Of a DNA stretch of 64,000 nt, positions 52,342 through 61,585 are shown in pieces. The position numbers and the translations under genes were made by a program. Under the pieces are notes generated by a model. It ran no database searches and was not told the DNA's origin. It was given only the letters and a program-made list of their open reading frames with translations. Every line of letters starts with the position of its first letter. Within the stretch, counting starts at the first letter, position 1. Source of the DNA: Endobugula sp965225895 (GTDB lineage Bacteria; Pseudomonadota; Gammaproteobacteria; Pseudomonadales; Cellvibrionaceae); the NCBI GenBank assembly GCA_965225895.1, contig CBDDBR010000011.1, positions 372,001 to 436,000 of the forward strand. Reading direction: 5' to 3'.

Positions 52342-53640
52342 TTGAAACCAGTAAAAATAGGCCTATGTGGTTTAGGCACGGTAGGTAGCGGTACATTTAA
52401 CGTTTTACAGCGTAATCTTGAAGAAATTCAGTCTCGAGCAGGATGTGAGATTAGCATTGCGCAAGTCGGTGCTCGTCGTGATAACCCTGCGTGCGATTTA
52501 AGTGGTATTACGGTATCTCGTGATATTTTTGATGTAGTTGAAAACCCTGAAATTGATATAGTTATTGAGCTTATTGGTGGCACAACAGTAGCCAAAGAAG
52601 TGGTTGAGCGTGCGATCAACAATGGTAAGCATGTAGTGACTGCGAATAAAGCACTCATTGCTGAATTTGGTAATGATATTTTTGCGTTGGCAAATAAAAA
52701 AGGTGTAACGGTTGCTTATGAAGCGGCTGTAGCGGGTGGTATCCCGATTATTAAAGCATTGCGAGAAGGCTTATCGGCAAATCGCATTGAATGGTTGGCG
52801 GGCATTATTAATGGTACGGGTAATTTCATTCTTACCGAAATGGGTGATAAAGGCCGAGACTTTGCGGATGTGTTAAAAGAAGCGCAAGCGCTGGGTTATG
52901 CTGAGGCAGACCCTACTTTTGACGTTGAAGGTATTGATGCTGCTCATAAACTGGTTATTTTGGCATCTTTAGCATTTGCCATGCCTCTGCAATACGACAA
53001 GGTATTTACAGAAGGTATTAGTGCGATTGAAACCAAAGATATTGAGTATGCTCAACAACTGGGTTATCGCATTAAGCATATCGGTATTGCGCGTCGTGCA
53101 GAGAGTGGTATTGAGTTGCGTGTACACCCTACATTAATACCAGAAAAACGTTTAATTGCTAATGTAAACGGTGTAATGAATGCGGTATTAGTGAAAGGCG
53201 ATGCAGTAGGACCTACCTTGTATTATGGTGCAGGAGCGGGTGCAGAGCCTACAGCCTCTTCTGTCATTGCCGATATTGTTGATATCGCACGACAAGTGAG
53301 TCGTGATGCTTCGGTAGCGGTGCCTGCGCTTGGTTTTGATCAATTAAATGATCAACCATTATTACCGATTGAAGACGTTGTAACAGCCTATTACCTACGT
53401 ATTTTAGTGGAAGACAAAGCGGGTGTGTTATCGCGTATTACTACCTTGTTGAGTGACGCGGGTGTGAGTATTGAAGTGATGCATCAAAACGAACCAACAG
53501 AAAATAATACACTGGCAGAAATAGTATTATTAACGAACTCAGTACAAGAAAAAGAGTTGTTAAGTGCAGTGGCTGGTATTGAAGCGCTAGATACAGTGCA
53601 AGGTAAGATTCAGAAAATCCGTGTAGAAAGTTTAGGATAA
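52342..53640 (+). CDS. hom: Homoserine dehydrogenase
   Basis: Reduces aspartate semialdehyde to homoserine, the branch point to threonine and methionine. NAD(P)-binding GLCGLGTVGSGTF at the start, the catalytic domain with VTANKALIAEFG, GIINGTGNFIL and AEADPTFDVEGIDAAHK, and a C-terminal regulatory ACT domain (LVEDKAGVLSRITTLLSDAG) for threonine feedback. The start is taken as TTG 52342, with GAGGT eight bases before it; upstream in-frame residues do not fit the family. thrC follows after 16 bases. Confidence 0.97.
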   Translation: MKPVKIGLCGLGTVGSGTFNVLQRNLEEIQSRAGCEISIAQVGARRDNPACDLSGITVSRDIFDVVENPEIDIVIELIGGTTVAKEVVERAINNGKHVVTANKALIAEFGNDIFALANKKGVTVAYEAAVAGGIPIIKALREGLSANRIEWLAGIINGTGNFILTEMGDKGRDFADVLKEAQALGYAEADPTFDVEGIDAAHKLVILASLAFAMPLQYDKVFTEGISAIETKDIEYAQQLGYRIKHIGIARRAESGIELRVHPTLIPEKRLIANVNGVMNAVLVKGDAVGPTLYYGAGAGAEPTASSVIADIVDIARQVSRDASVAVPALGFDQLNDQPLLPIEDVVTAYYLRILVEDKAGVLSRITTLLSDAGVSIEVMHQNEPTENNTLAEIVLLTNSVQEKELLSAVAGIEALDTVQGKIQKIRVESLG

Positions 53641-53656
53641 AAGTAGAGAGAATATT

Positions 53657-55054
53657 GTGAAATATATTAGTACACGTGGCGATGCGCCAGCACTAAATTT
53701 TGAAGAAGTGGTGTTAACAGGTTTAGCAACTGATGGTGGTTTATACGTACCTGAAAGTTTACCTTCTTTTTCGCAAGAAGAAATTGCTTCGTGGGCAGGT
53801 CTGTCTTATCAAGCATTAGCTTTTAATGTGATGTCGCCGTTTGTTGCTGGTGAAATCAGTGATGATGATTTTAAAGCAATTATTGATAAAGCGTATTCAT
53901 CTTTTCGTCATGATGCGATTGCGCCATTAGTGCAAACAGGGCACAACGAATGGATTCTTGAATTGTTCCAAGGGCCAACCTTAGCGTTTAAAGATTTTGC
54001 ATTACAGGTACTTGGGTTGTTGTTGGATCACTTCTTGAAAAAGAGAAACCAAAAAGTTGTAGTCATGGGCGCAACTTCGGGTGATACAGGGTCGGCAGCT
54101 ATTGAGGGGTGTCGTCGTTGTGACAATATTGATATTTTTATTTTACACCCACACAACCGTGTATCGGATGTACAGCGTAAGCAAATGACATCGGTGATTG
54201 CGGATAATGTATTTAATATTGCCTTAGAAGGTAATTTTGATGATTGCCAAAACATGGTGAAGGCTAGCTTTGGTGATCAATCCTTTTTACCTGACGGTCG
54301 CCAATTAGTGGCAGTTAATTCGATTAACTGGGCGCGTATTATGGCGCAAATCGTATATTATTTTTATGCGTCGTTAGCGCTTGGTGGGCCTCACCGTGCG
54401 GTATCGTTTTCTGTACCGACAGGTAATTTTGGTGATATTTTTGCAGGTTATTTAGCGAAAAAAATGGGTTTGCCAATTGATCAATTAATTGTAGCGACAA
54501 ATTCAAACGATATTTTACATCGCTGTATAGCGAATAATGATCACAGTAAGCAAGCCTTACATCATTCTTTATCGCCTAGTATGGATATTATGGTTTCTAG
54601 TAATTTTGAGCGTTTATTGTTTGATGCTTATGATCGCGACGGCGCTGCTATTCGTCAGTTAATGGAAGAATTTAAATCGGGTGCGATGACATTATCTGAT
54701 AGTGCATTAGCTAATGCTCGTGCGCTGTTTAGTAGTTATCGTTTAGACGATGATGAAATGACTGCTGTCATTAAAGACGTATTTGAAAATACAGGATATT
54801 TATTAGACCCGCACACGGCAATTGGTGTAGAAGCGGCAAGACAAACACGCCGTTCACAAGCAACGCCGATGGTATGTTTGGCAACTGCACACCCTGCTAA
54901 ATTTCCTGATGCTGTGCGCAAGGCTGGGCAAACAGAAGATCCTGCATTACCGCATCACATGGTTGATTTGTTTGATCGTGAAGAAAAATATACAGTGCTC
55001 GATAACGATATCAGTGTTGTACATACGTTTGTTGCGAACAATCTTAGAGCATAA
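53657..55054 (+). CDS. thrC: Threonine synthase
   Basis: PLP enzyme converting phosphohomoserine to threonine. The 465-residue protein has the Lys-bearing motif GPTLAFKDFALQVLG, the phosphate loop ATSGDTGSAAIEG and SVPTGNFGDIFAGY. GTG start 16 bases behind hom, so hom-thrC form an operon. thrB is not in this cluster, as in Pseudomonas. Confidence 0.98.
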   Translation: MKYISTRGDAPALNFEEVVLTGLATDGGLYVPESLPSFSQEEIASWAGLSYQALAFNVMSPFVAGEISDDDFKAIIDKAYSSFRHDAIAPLVQTGHNEWILELFQGPTLAFKDFALQVLGLLLDHFLKKRNQKVVVMGATSGDTGSAAIEGCRRCDNIDIFILHPHNRVSDVQRKQMTSVIADNVFNIALEGNFDDCQNMVKASFGDQSFLPDGRQLVAVNSINWARIMAQIVYYFYASLALGGPHRAVSFSVPTGNFGDIFAGYLAKKMGLPIDQLIVATNSNDILHRCIANNDHSKQALHHSLSPSMDIMVSSNFERLLFDAYDRDGAAIRQLMEEFKSGAMTLSDSALANARALFSSYRLDDDEMTAVIKDVFENTGYLLDPHTAIGVEAARQTRRSQATPMVCLATAHPAKFPDAVRKAGQTEDPALPHHMVDLFDREEKYTVLDNDISVVHTFVANNLRA

Positions 55055-55071
55055 TGTTATTATGATCTTTC

Positions 55072-55131
55072 CACTTAAAATGTTAGTGCGAGTTGCTAAC
55101 ATTTTAAGTGCTTCTCTTATTCTTTTTAGGC
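55072..55131 (+). terminator. Probable terminator after thrC
   Basis: Perfect 15-bp stem (55072-55086 with 55096-55110) with a 9-base loop, followed by a pyrimidine-rich run that includes TTTTT. The stem is AT-rich. It lies 17 bases after the thrC stop, ahead of recJ. Confidence 0.6.
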
Positions 55132-55158
55132 GCCAATTTTTTAGGTGTTGATCTACTA

Positions 55159-56889
55159 ATGCCTACTATTTCTCGTCGTACATTATCCCCCTCTCAATTT
55201 AGTGACAGTGTTCATCCGTTGTTGCAGCGTATTTATTCTGCACGGGGTGCAGGTGATGACCTTGCCATTGATTACCGTTTAAAAAATATATTACCGCCTA
55301 ACACCTTAAAAGGTTTGCCCGAGGCAACCGCTTTATTATTGACAGCGTTGCAAGAACAACAACGCGTGTTGGTTGTAGGGGATTTTGATGCGGATGGTGC
55401 AACGAGTTGTGCTTTATCCATTTTGGCATTGCGGGCTATGGGATTGCAGTCGATCGATTTTTTAGTTCCTAACCGTTTTGAATATGGCTATGGGTTAACT
55501 CCAGAAATTGTTGATGTGGCACTCACATATAAGCCAGACCTTATTGTGACCGTAGATAATGGTATTGCGAGTGTGGCGGGTGTGGCTAAAGCGAAGGCGC
55601 TGGGTATTAAGGTGTTAGTGACTGATCATCATTTGCCGCCTGCTGTACTACCTAATGCTGATGCTATTGTGAACCCCAATCAGCACGGCTGCCAATTTCC
55701 GAGTAAAAACTTAGCGGGCGTAGGTGTTATTTTTTATGTGCTTAGCGCATTGCGCCGAGAATTGCGGGATATTGATTGGTTCGAAAAAAACGCAATCGCT
55801 GAGCCGAATATGGCGAATTACTTAGATCTTGTAGCCTTAGGTACCGTAGCCGATGTAGTACCGTTAGACAGTAATAATCGTATTTTGGTGCATCAGGGCT
55901 TAGAGCGTGTAAAGGCAGGAGTGGCACGGCCGGGTATATTGGCATTATTGCAGGTAGCAGGTAAAGATTATCGGCGTGTACACAGTGGTGATTGTGGTTT
56001 TATTATTGGCCCGCGTCTTAATGCTGCGGGGCGTCTAGATGATATGTCGATAGGTATTCAATGCCTATTAACACAGGATGCTGATACTGCGCATCGCTTA
56101 GCAGTTGAGCTGGATGGCTTAAATAGAGATCGTCGTGCGATTGAATCATCTATGCAGCAAGAAGCAATGAAAAGTTTAGCGTCTGTTTGTTTAGATGAGC
56201 AATCCATGCCCGTAGGTATTTGTTTGTACGATGATACTTGGCATCAAGGTGTTGTGGGTATTTTAGCTTCGCGCATCAAAGAAAAGTTTCATCGCCCCGT
56301 GATTGCTTTTGCACCAGCAGATAGTGATTCTGATGATATCAAAGGCTCGGCACGATCGATTCCTCACTTACATATTCGTGATGTATTAGATGGAATCGCC
56401 ACGCAGCATCCTGATATTTTGCAAAAGTTTGGCGGACACGCGATGGCTGCAGGTTTGAGTTTGCGTAAAGAGCATTATGCACAATTTTCTGATTTATTTG
56501 ATCAAGCCGTGAGCGCAGAATTATCAGAAGCAGATTTTCAAGAAGTGCTATTGAGTGACGGTGCGCTAGCAGCAAGCGACTGTACGATTACAACGGCGCG
56601 TATTATCGAACAAGCAGGCCCGTGGGGGCAGCAATTTCCTGAGCCTATCTTTGACGGCGAATTCTTTGTTGTACAGCAACGTATTGTTGGAGAAAAACAT
56701 TTAAAGTTGGTACTGGCGTTAGATGCGGCAGCCAAACAGACGATAGATGCGATTGCATTTAATATTGATTTGCAGCAATGGCCAAATACGCAAGTGACAC
56801 GTGTGAATGTTGCGTATCAGCTATCTGTGAATGTATTTCGCGGACAAGAGTCGGCTCAGTTGCTGATTAAATATATTGAAGCGCTATAG
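55159..56889 (+). CDS. recJ: Single-stranded-DNA-specific exonuclease RecJ
   Basis: 5'-3' ssDNA exonuclease used in recombination and mismatch repair. DHH phosphoesterase motifs: VVGDFDADGATSCAL, TVDNG, VTDHHLPP and VALGTVADVVPL; the DHHA1 domain carries FGGHAMAAGLSL. The 576 residues from ATG 55159 (MPTISRRTLSPSQFS) fit the family; the longer frame begins with a Leu/Phe-rich run outside it. It converges on yciA and overlaps it by 6 bases. Confidence 0.96.
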   Translation: MPTISRRTLSPSQFSDSVHPLLQRIYSARGAGDDLAIDYRLKNILPPNTLKGLPEATALLLTALQEQQRVLVVGDFDADGATSCALSILALRAMGLQSIDFLVPNRFEYGYGLTPEIVDVALTYKPDLIVTVDNGIASVAGVAKAKALGIKVLVTDHHLPPAVLPNADAIVNPNQHGCQFPSKNLAGVGVIFYVLSALRRELRDIDWFEKNAIAEPNMANYLDLVALGTVADVVPLDSNNRILVHQGLERVKAGVARPGILALLQVAGKDYRRVHSGDCGFIIGPRLNAAGRLDDMSIGIQCLLTQDADTAHRLAVELDGLNRDRRAIESSMQQEAMKSLASVCLDEQSMPVGICLYDDTWHQGVVGILASRIKEKFHRPVIAFAPADSDSDDIKGSARSIPHLHIRDVLDGIATQHPDILQKFGGHAMAAGLSLRKEHYAQFSDLFDQAVSAELSEADFQEVLLSDGALAASDCTITTARIIEQAGPWGQQFPEPIFDGEFFVVQQRIVGEKHLKLVLALDAAAKQTIDAIAFNIDLQQWPNTQVTRVNVAYQLSVNVFRGQESAQLLIKYIEAL

Positions 56890-57327
56890 GGTGTTGCTAT
56901 CGTTGACTTCGCGAATATATTCTTTTGCATAGTCTGGTAAGTCGGCTTCATCAGGCACGGGAGTTGAGTTGCCGTTTTCATCTAAAGCAACAAATTTAAA
57001 GCGCCCCTCAGTCACTTTTTCACGTAAACCAATACGATCACGCCGTACCCATGCTTCTACTTGCACGACCATTGAGGTGCGGCCAATTTCAGCAATATGC
57101 GTATATAAGCCAAGAATATCGCCCACCTTCACAGCAAGAAAAAATGTCATACTTTCTACGGCTAAAGTAACAACGCGGCCTTGTGCACGTTGCCCTGCAC
57201 AAATACCTGCGGCAATATCCATTTGCGATAGCACCCAGCCGCCAAAAATATCGCCCGCTGCATTCGTGTCAGAGGGCATGGCGAGTGTGCGTGTGGTGAG
57301 TCTTCCTACCGCTTTTTCTTCTTGCAT
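56884..57327 (-). CDS. yciA: Acyl-CoA thioesterase, YciA type
   Basis: Hot-dog-fold thioesterase of 147 residues. The motif TRTLAMPSDTNAAGDIFGGW with the catalytic Asp and SQMDIAAGI matches E. coli YciA, which hydrolyses many acyl-CoAs; GRVVTLAVESMTF and KVGDILGLYT follow. Its end overlaps recJ by 6 bases. Confidence 0.94.
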   Translation of the reverse strand: MQEEKAVGRLTTRTLAMPSDTNAAGDIFGGWVLSQMDIAAGICAGQRAQGRVVTLAVESMTFFLAVKVGDILGLYTHIAEIGRTSMVVQVEAWVRRDRIGLREKVTEGRFKFVALDENGNSTPVPDEADLPDYAKEYIREVNDSNTL

Positions 57328-57511
57328 ATCGGTAACCTTTTGTTGTGTTATGTGTTGTTTATGACAAGAGTATAGTCATTTTTTATATTTTTAGAAATTC
57401 TTGAAAAATATCGAATATTTTTGAGTGATTGATGTTATTTCAGTGTCCTATGAGGTGCTGAATCTTATATTCATAGCATCGTTACTTTATTCACTTAAAA
57501 AGGTTATATCT

Positions 57512-58129
57512 ATGGCACTAAAATTATCGGTTACTCGTTACTTAAAAACTATTGGATTATCGGCGGTATTAGCTACTTTTTCATTGTTTTCTCATGCTGA
57601 TACCGCGGCATCTGCGTGGACATTAGTGGGAGAGCAATCAAAAGTGGCTTTTGTATCGATTAAAAAAGATACGGTTGGAGAGTCGAATCATTTCACATCG
57701 CTATCAGGTGATATTTCTACAGAGGGTAATGCCTCTATTGCTGTTGACTTAACATCAGTAGAAACGCATATAGGTATTCGTAATGATCGTTTAATTCAGT
57801 ATATATTTGGTGGTGATGCTGCAACCGCCACATTAAAAGCCACGCTTGATATAAAAACCTTAAATCGATTAGTGGTTGGTGAAACAAAGACTTTAGCGAT
57901 TAACGGTAGTTTGCACTTTTTAGATAAGGTGATAGATATTACAACAACCGTAGTGGCTGCCCGTTTGAATGAGAAACGCTTGTTTGTAGTCACCGATGAA
58001 ATGATTATTCTTAAAACTGAGGCGCTAGGTGTTAATGATGGCGTTGATAAATTGGTGGAGCTTGCGGGTTTACCCAGTATTACGCGCGTAGTGCCCGTGA
58101 CGTTGCGTATGGTGTTTGATAAAAAATAA
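57512..58129 (+). CDS. YceI family periplasmic protein
   Basis: A 205-residue exported lipocalin-like protein that may bind an isoprenoid or other lipid. Signal peptide at residues 1-32 (core TIGLSAVLATFSLFSHA). The YceI domain starts with AWTLVGEQSKVAFVSIKK; conserved strands VDLTSVETHI and LTVNG-type NGSLHFLDK are visible. ATG 57512 is preceded by AAAAAGG; the open frame before it does not encode a signal peptide in register. Confidence 0.88.
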   Translation: MALKLSVTRYLKTIGLSAVLATFSLFSHADTAASAWTLVGEQSKVAFVSIKKDTVGESNHFTSLSGDISTEGNASIAVDLTSVETHIGIRNDRLIQYIFGGDAATATLKATLDIKTLNRLVVGETKTLAINGSLHFLDKVIDITTTVVAARLNEKRLFVVTDEMIILKTEALGVNDGVDKLVELAGLPSITRVVPVTLRMVFDKK

Positions 58130-58276
58130 CATATGAAAATCGGTGTTACTGATTTTAGAGCGAGTGCTCAAACAAGTATTTAAAGCGTTGCTCATACGGG
58201 TTTGGTATCGGTAACACACAAAATAAACACGATGAAATAAGAGCGTTTAATTTGTACTCATTAAGTGGGGTTTATT

Positions 58277-58324
58277 GGTGTGAATTGAGGTGTGAATTGA
58301 GATGTAAATTAAGGCGTGAAAATG
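58277..58324. repeat. Degenerate 12-base tandem repeat, four units
   Basis: Units GGTGTGAATTGA, GGTGTGAATTGA, GATGTAAATTAA, GGCGTGAAAATG lie head to tail. The first two are identical and the others decay. It lies in the 265-base non-coding gap between the YceI gene and the PA2817-like gene; nothing else is recognised there. Confidence 0.8.
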
Positions 58325-58394
58325 GGCTATCTGTGGTATTTTCTCGTTGTAACGTTGTTCTTATTTATCGGTACTAATAGATTATAAGCTCACA

Positions 58395-58799
58395 TTAGTG
58401 AGCTTGGGTTAAACTTTGTTTTGCTTTCGCGTAATCAAATGGCGCATCTGTTTCTTCGGCGGTAAAGCGTAGTTCGTCTAATTGTTGGTAAAATGTGATT
58501 TCATCATCGGGCATGTAATGTAAGCAATTACCGCCAAAAAACCACAGTAAATCACGGGATAGTAAAGGCATTAGGTGTGAGTATGCACTGACTACTCGGC
58601 CAATAAACCATTGCCCTTTTTCATTCATTGTTTCAGTATACTGAGTCATTTCGGACAGTTGGTGCAGTGCGCTGATAAATTCAGCGTCTTCTTCGGTGAT
58701 AGCGTGCTCGTTATTAAATGGTGGGTGTTGAGCGCTAAAGGCTTTAAATTCTTTCAGTAAGCCCACATGATAGTTTATGTATTGCGTATAATGTGTCAT
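58395..58799 (-). CDS. PA2817-family conserved protein
   Basis: A 134-residue helical soluble protein. LLWFFGGNCLHYMPDDEI followed by YQQLDELRFTAEE is the pattern of the PA2817 family of gammaproteobacteria, whose function is unknown. It stands alone, divergent from yadG. Confidence 0.8.
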   Translation of the reverse strand: MTHYTQYINYHVGLLKEFKAFSAQHPPFNNEHAITEEDAEFISALHQLSEMTQYTETMNEKGQWFIGRVVSAYSHLMPLLSRDLLWFFGGNCLHYMPDDEITFYQQLDELRFTAEETDAPFDYAKAKQSLTQAH

Positions 58800-58991
58800 A
58801 TCGGTTTATAACGGCCTTATTAATCGTTTATGAATGGTTGTGTCAATTGACAATCAGGGTGCCATTATAGGCTATTCACGTATTATCACGTCTATTTTTA
58901 TGAAAATTCTAGTAATACCAGAGTATTTAAATTAACCACATGTTTTATAGGATCTATTTGGATCTTATGACGACCCATATTGAGTAAATAT

Positions 58992-59939
58992 ATGACTGAA
59001 GCATTGTCTATTCGTGGACTTAAAAAAAGCTATGAGAACGGTTTTGAAGCATTAAAAGGGATTGATCTTGTTGTTGAAGAGGGCGACTTTTTTGCTTTAC
59101 TTGGCCCTAATGGTGCGGGTAAATCGACCACTATTGGTGTCATTTCTTCGCTAGTGGTGAAAAGCGAAGGCGAGGTGAATATTTTTGGTAAAAATATTGA
59201 TGCGTCTTTTTCTGCGGCTAAGCGTGAAATTGGTATTGTGCCGCAAGAATTTAATTTTAATCAATTTGAAAAAGTGATTGATATTGTGGTGAACCAAGGG
59301 GGCTATTATGGTTTGCCAAGAGCGCTGGTGGTTGAGCGAGCAGAAAAATATTTACGCAAGCTGGGCTTGTGGGATAAGCGTAATACTCCGTCTCGTAGTT
59401 TGTCAGGAGGAATGAAACGCCGTTTATTAATTGCAAGGGCATTGGTGCATGAGCCACGATTACTAATTTTAGACGAGCCTACAGCGGGTGTAGATATTGA
59501 ATTGCGTCGTTCTATGTGGGCATTTTTGCAAGAAATTAATGCGCAGGGTATCACCATTATTTTAACGACCCATTATTTAGAAGAAGCAGAAAGCTTATGT
59601 CGTAATATTGCCATTATTGATAAAGGTGTCATTGTAGAAAACACCAGTACCAAAGCACTATTACAGCGCTTAGATAAAGAAACATTTGTGTTTGATGTGA
59701 AAGATCCATTGTCTGATGTACCTCAGTTAGGTAGTTATCCCGTGGTATTAAGTGATGCTAAATGCCTAGAGATTGAATTATTAAAAGGGCAATCATTGAA
59801 TGATGTGTTTGCGTTATTGGCCGAACAGTCTATCGAAGTGTTAAGTATGCGTAATAAAGCGAATCGCTTAGAAGAATTATTTGTGTCATTGGTGGAGAAT
59901 ACCGCTGATGGTGCGGAAACGCAGGAGGTGTCATCATGA
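58992..59939 (+). CDS. yadG: ABC transporter ATPase YadG
   Basis: A 315-residue ATPase. Walker A is GPNGAGKST, the signature LSGGMKRRL, and Walker B LLILDEPTAGVD; residues throughout agree closely with E. coli YadG (for example IGIVPQEFNFNQFE and GVDIELRRSMW). Substrate of the YadGH exporter is not established. ATG 58992 preferred over TTG 58980. The permease gene starts inside its stop codon (ATGA). Confidence 0.95.
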   Translation: MTEALSIRGLKKSYENGFEALKGIDLVVEEGDFFALLGPNGAGKSTTIGVISSLVVKSEGEVNIFGKNIDASFSAAKREIGIVPQEFNFNQFEKVIDIVVNQGGYYGLPRALVVERAEKYLRKLGLWDKRNTPSRSLSGGMKRRLLIARALVHEPRLLILDEPTAGVDIELRRSMWAFLQEINAQGITIILTTHYLEEAESLCRNIAIIDKGVIVENTSTKALLQRLDKETFVFDVKDPLSDVPQLGSYPVVLSDAKCLEIELLKGQSLNDVFALLAEQSIEVLSMRNKANRLEELFVSLVENTADGAETQEVSS

Positions 59940-60709
59940 AAATGCAAGAACAGTGGATAGCGTTGTGTACGATTGTACGTAAAGAAATTACGCGTTTTAC
60001 ACGTATCTGGGTGCAAACATTGTTACCGCCTGTGATTACTATGGGATTATATTTTGTTATTTTTGGCCAATTAATTGGCACACGCATTGGAGAAATGGAT
60101 GGCTTTAGTTATATGGATTTTGTAGTGCCAGGATTGATTATGATGTCGGTGATTACGAATTCTTATAGCAATGTTGTGTCATCATTTTTTAGCGTAAAAT
60201 TTCAACGTAGTATCGAAGAAATTTTAGTTTCGCCAACACCTAATTATATTATTTTAATTGGGTATGTATTGGGTGGTGTAACGCGTGGTTTGTTAGTGGG
60301 TTTGATCGTTACGTTGGTGTCATTACTATTTACGGACTTAACTATTTATAGCTTGCCCATTACTATCGCTATTGTGTTTATGACATCGGTTGTATTTGCT
60401 TTGGCGGGCTTTTTTAATGCCGTATTTGCTCGCACCTTTGATGATATCTCTATTGTGCCCACCTTTGTGCTTACACCGCTAACGTATTTGGGTGGAGTAT
60501 TTTATTCCATTAGTTTATTGCCTCCGTTTTGGCAGGCAGTGTCGCAGTTGAACCCTATTTTATATATGGTTAATGCGTTTCGATACGGTATTTTAGGTGT
60601 ATCAGATATTAATATTAACTATGCCTTTATTGGTGTGGCAGTGTTTACCGTGCTGTTAAGCATTATTTGTTTACAATTATTGGCGCGTGGTACGCGTTTG
60701 CGTTCATAG
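59936..60709 (+). CDS. yadH: ABC transporter permease YadH
   Basis: A 257-residue ABC-2 type membrane protein with about six helices, matching E. coli YadH in length and in the ABC-2 signature region (IVPTFVLTPLTYLGGVFYSI). Forms the exporter with YadG, overlapping it by 4 bases. queF follows after 15 bases, so the three are likely one transcript. Confidence 0.95.
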   Translation: MKMQEQWIALCTIVRKEITRFTRIWVQTLLPPVITMGLYFVIFGQLIGTRIGEMDGFSYMDFVVPGLIMMSVITNSYSNVVSSFFSVKFQRSIEEILVSPTPNYIILIGYVLGGVTRGLLVGLIVTLVSLLFTDLTIYSLPITIAIVFMTSVVFALAGFFNAVFARTFDDISIVPTFVLTPLTYLGGVFYSISLLPPFWQAVSQLNPILYMVNAFRYGILGVSDININYAFIGVAVFTVLLSIICLQLLARGTRLRS

Positions 60710-60724
60710 AGTAGGGTATGTGTT

Positions 60725-61555
60725 GTGGCTATAGATAATCCCTTGGGAAACAAAACGGAATATAAAGATAAATACGATGCAAGTTTGTTGTTTCCTATTG
60801 CACGTACGGAATCGAGAGATAAATTAGGTTTGGGCAGTGAATTGCCTTTTCGTGGCAGTGATCGTTGGACCGCGTATGAAATATCATGGCTAGACGCTTC
60901 GGGTAAACCGCAGGTGCGGATTGCTGAATTTACGGTATCGAGTGACTCGCCTAATATTATTGAATCAAAATCGTTTAAGTTATATTTAAATTCGTTTAAT
61001 CAGACCATCTTTGATGATGATAGAAAGGTGAAGTCATTGCTGTCGGTAGACTTGTCTGCGGCGGCAGGTGCGCCAGTGATGGTTAATCTATTGCCATTAC
61101 AGTACGGTAAAAATTATTTGATCAGCGAGCCTATCGGCACTTATCTTGATGATATTGAAGTATGTATTGAGCATTATCAGCCTGCACCGCAGTGCTTAGA
61201 GGTATCTTCTCAGCAGCGTGCTAATGAAGTGTTGTATAGCCATTTGTTAAAAACCAATTGCCCTGTAACCGATCAACCTGATTGGGCAACGGTTTTTATT
61301 GAATATTCAGGGGCCGCGATTGATCATGCCAGTGTGCTCAAATATATCGTGTCTTTTCGTGAGCATCAGGATTTTCATGAAAATAGTGTTGAGCGTTTAT
61401 TTTGTGATGTGAACACGTATTGTCGGCCAGATCATTTGGCTGTTTATGCACGTTATACTCGTCGAGGGGGCTTAGATATTAATCCCTTGCGCAGTAACTA
61501 CCCTGCAGGTAAAAGCTTATTAGAGGCAAATACATTGCGCACAATTAGGCAGTAG
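60725..61555 (+). CDS. queF: NADPH-dependent 7-cyano-7-deazaguanine reductase QueF
   Basis: Reduces preQ0 to preQ1 in queuosine synthesis for the tRNA wobble position. This is the long (YqcD/bimodular) type of 276 residues with the QueF motif ESKSFKLYLNSFNQT, the active-site Cys in LLKTNCPVTDQPDW with the catalytic Asp after it, and FREHQDFHENSVERLF. GTG start at 60725. Third gene behind yadGH. Confidence 0.96.
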   Translation: MAIDNPLGNKTEYKDKYDASLLFPIARTESRDKLGLGSELPFRGSDRWTAYEISWLDASGKPQVRIAEFTVSSDSPNIIESKSFKLYLNSFNQTIFDDDRKVKSLLSVDLSAAAGAPVMVNLLPLQYGKNYLISEPIGTYLDDIEVCIEHYQPAPQCLEVSSQQRANEVLYSHLLKTNCPVTDQPDWATVFIEYSGAAIDHASVLKYIVSFREHQDFHENSVERLFCDVNTYCRPDHLAVYARYTRRGGLDINPLRSNYPAGKSLLEANTLRTIRQ

Positions 61556-61585
61556 CTGCGAATGCAGCTACTTTCGTGGTTGTTT
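61551..61585. terminator. Hairpin between queF and the cyclase gene
   Basis: Perfect 9-bp stem AGTAGCTGC / GCAGCTACT (61551-61559, 61564-61572) with loop GAAT, overlapping the stop codons of both converging genes. A loose T-rich stretch follows on the + strand, so termination strength is uncertain. Confidence 0.55.
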
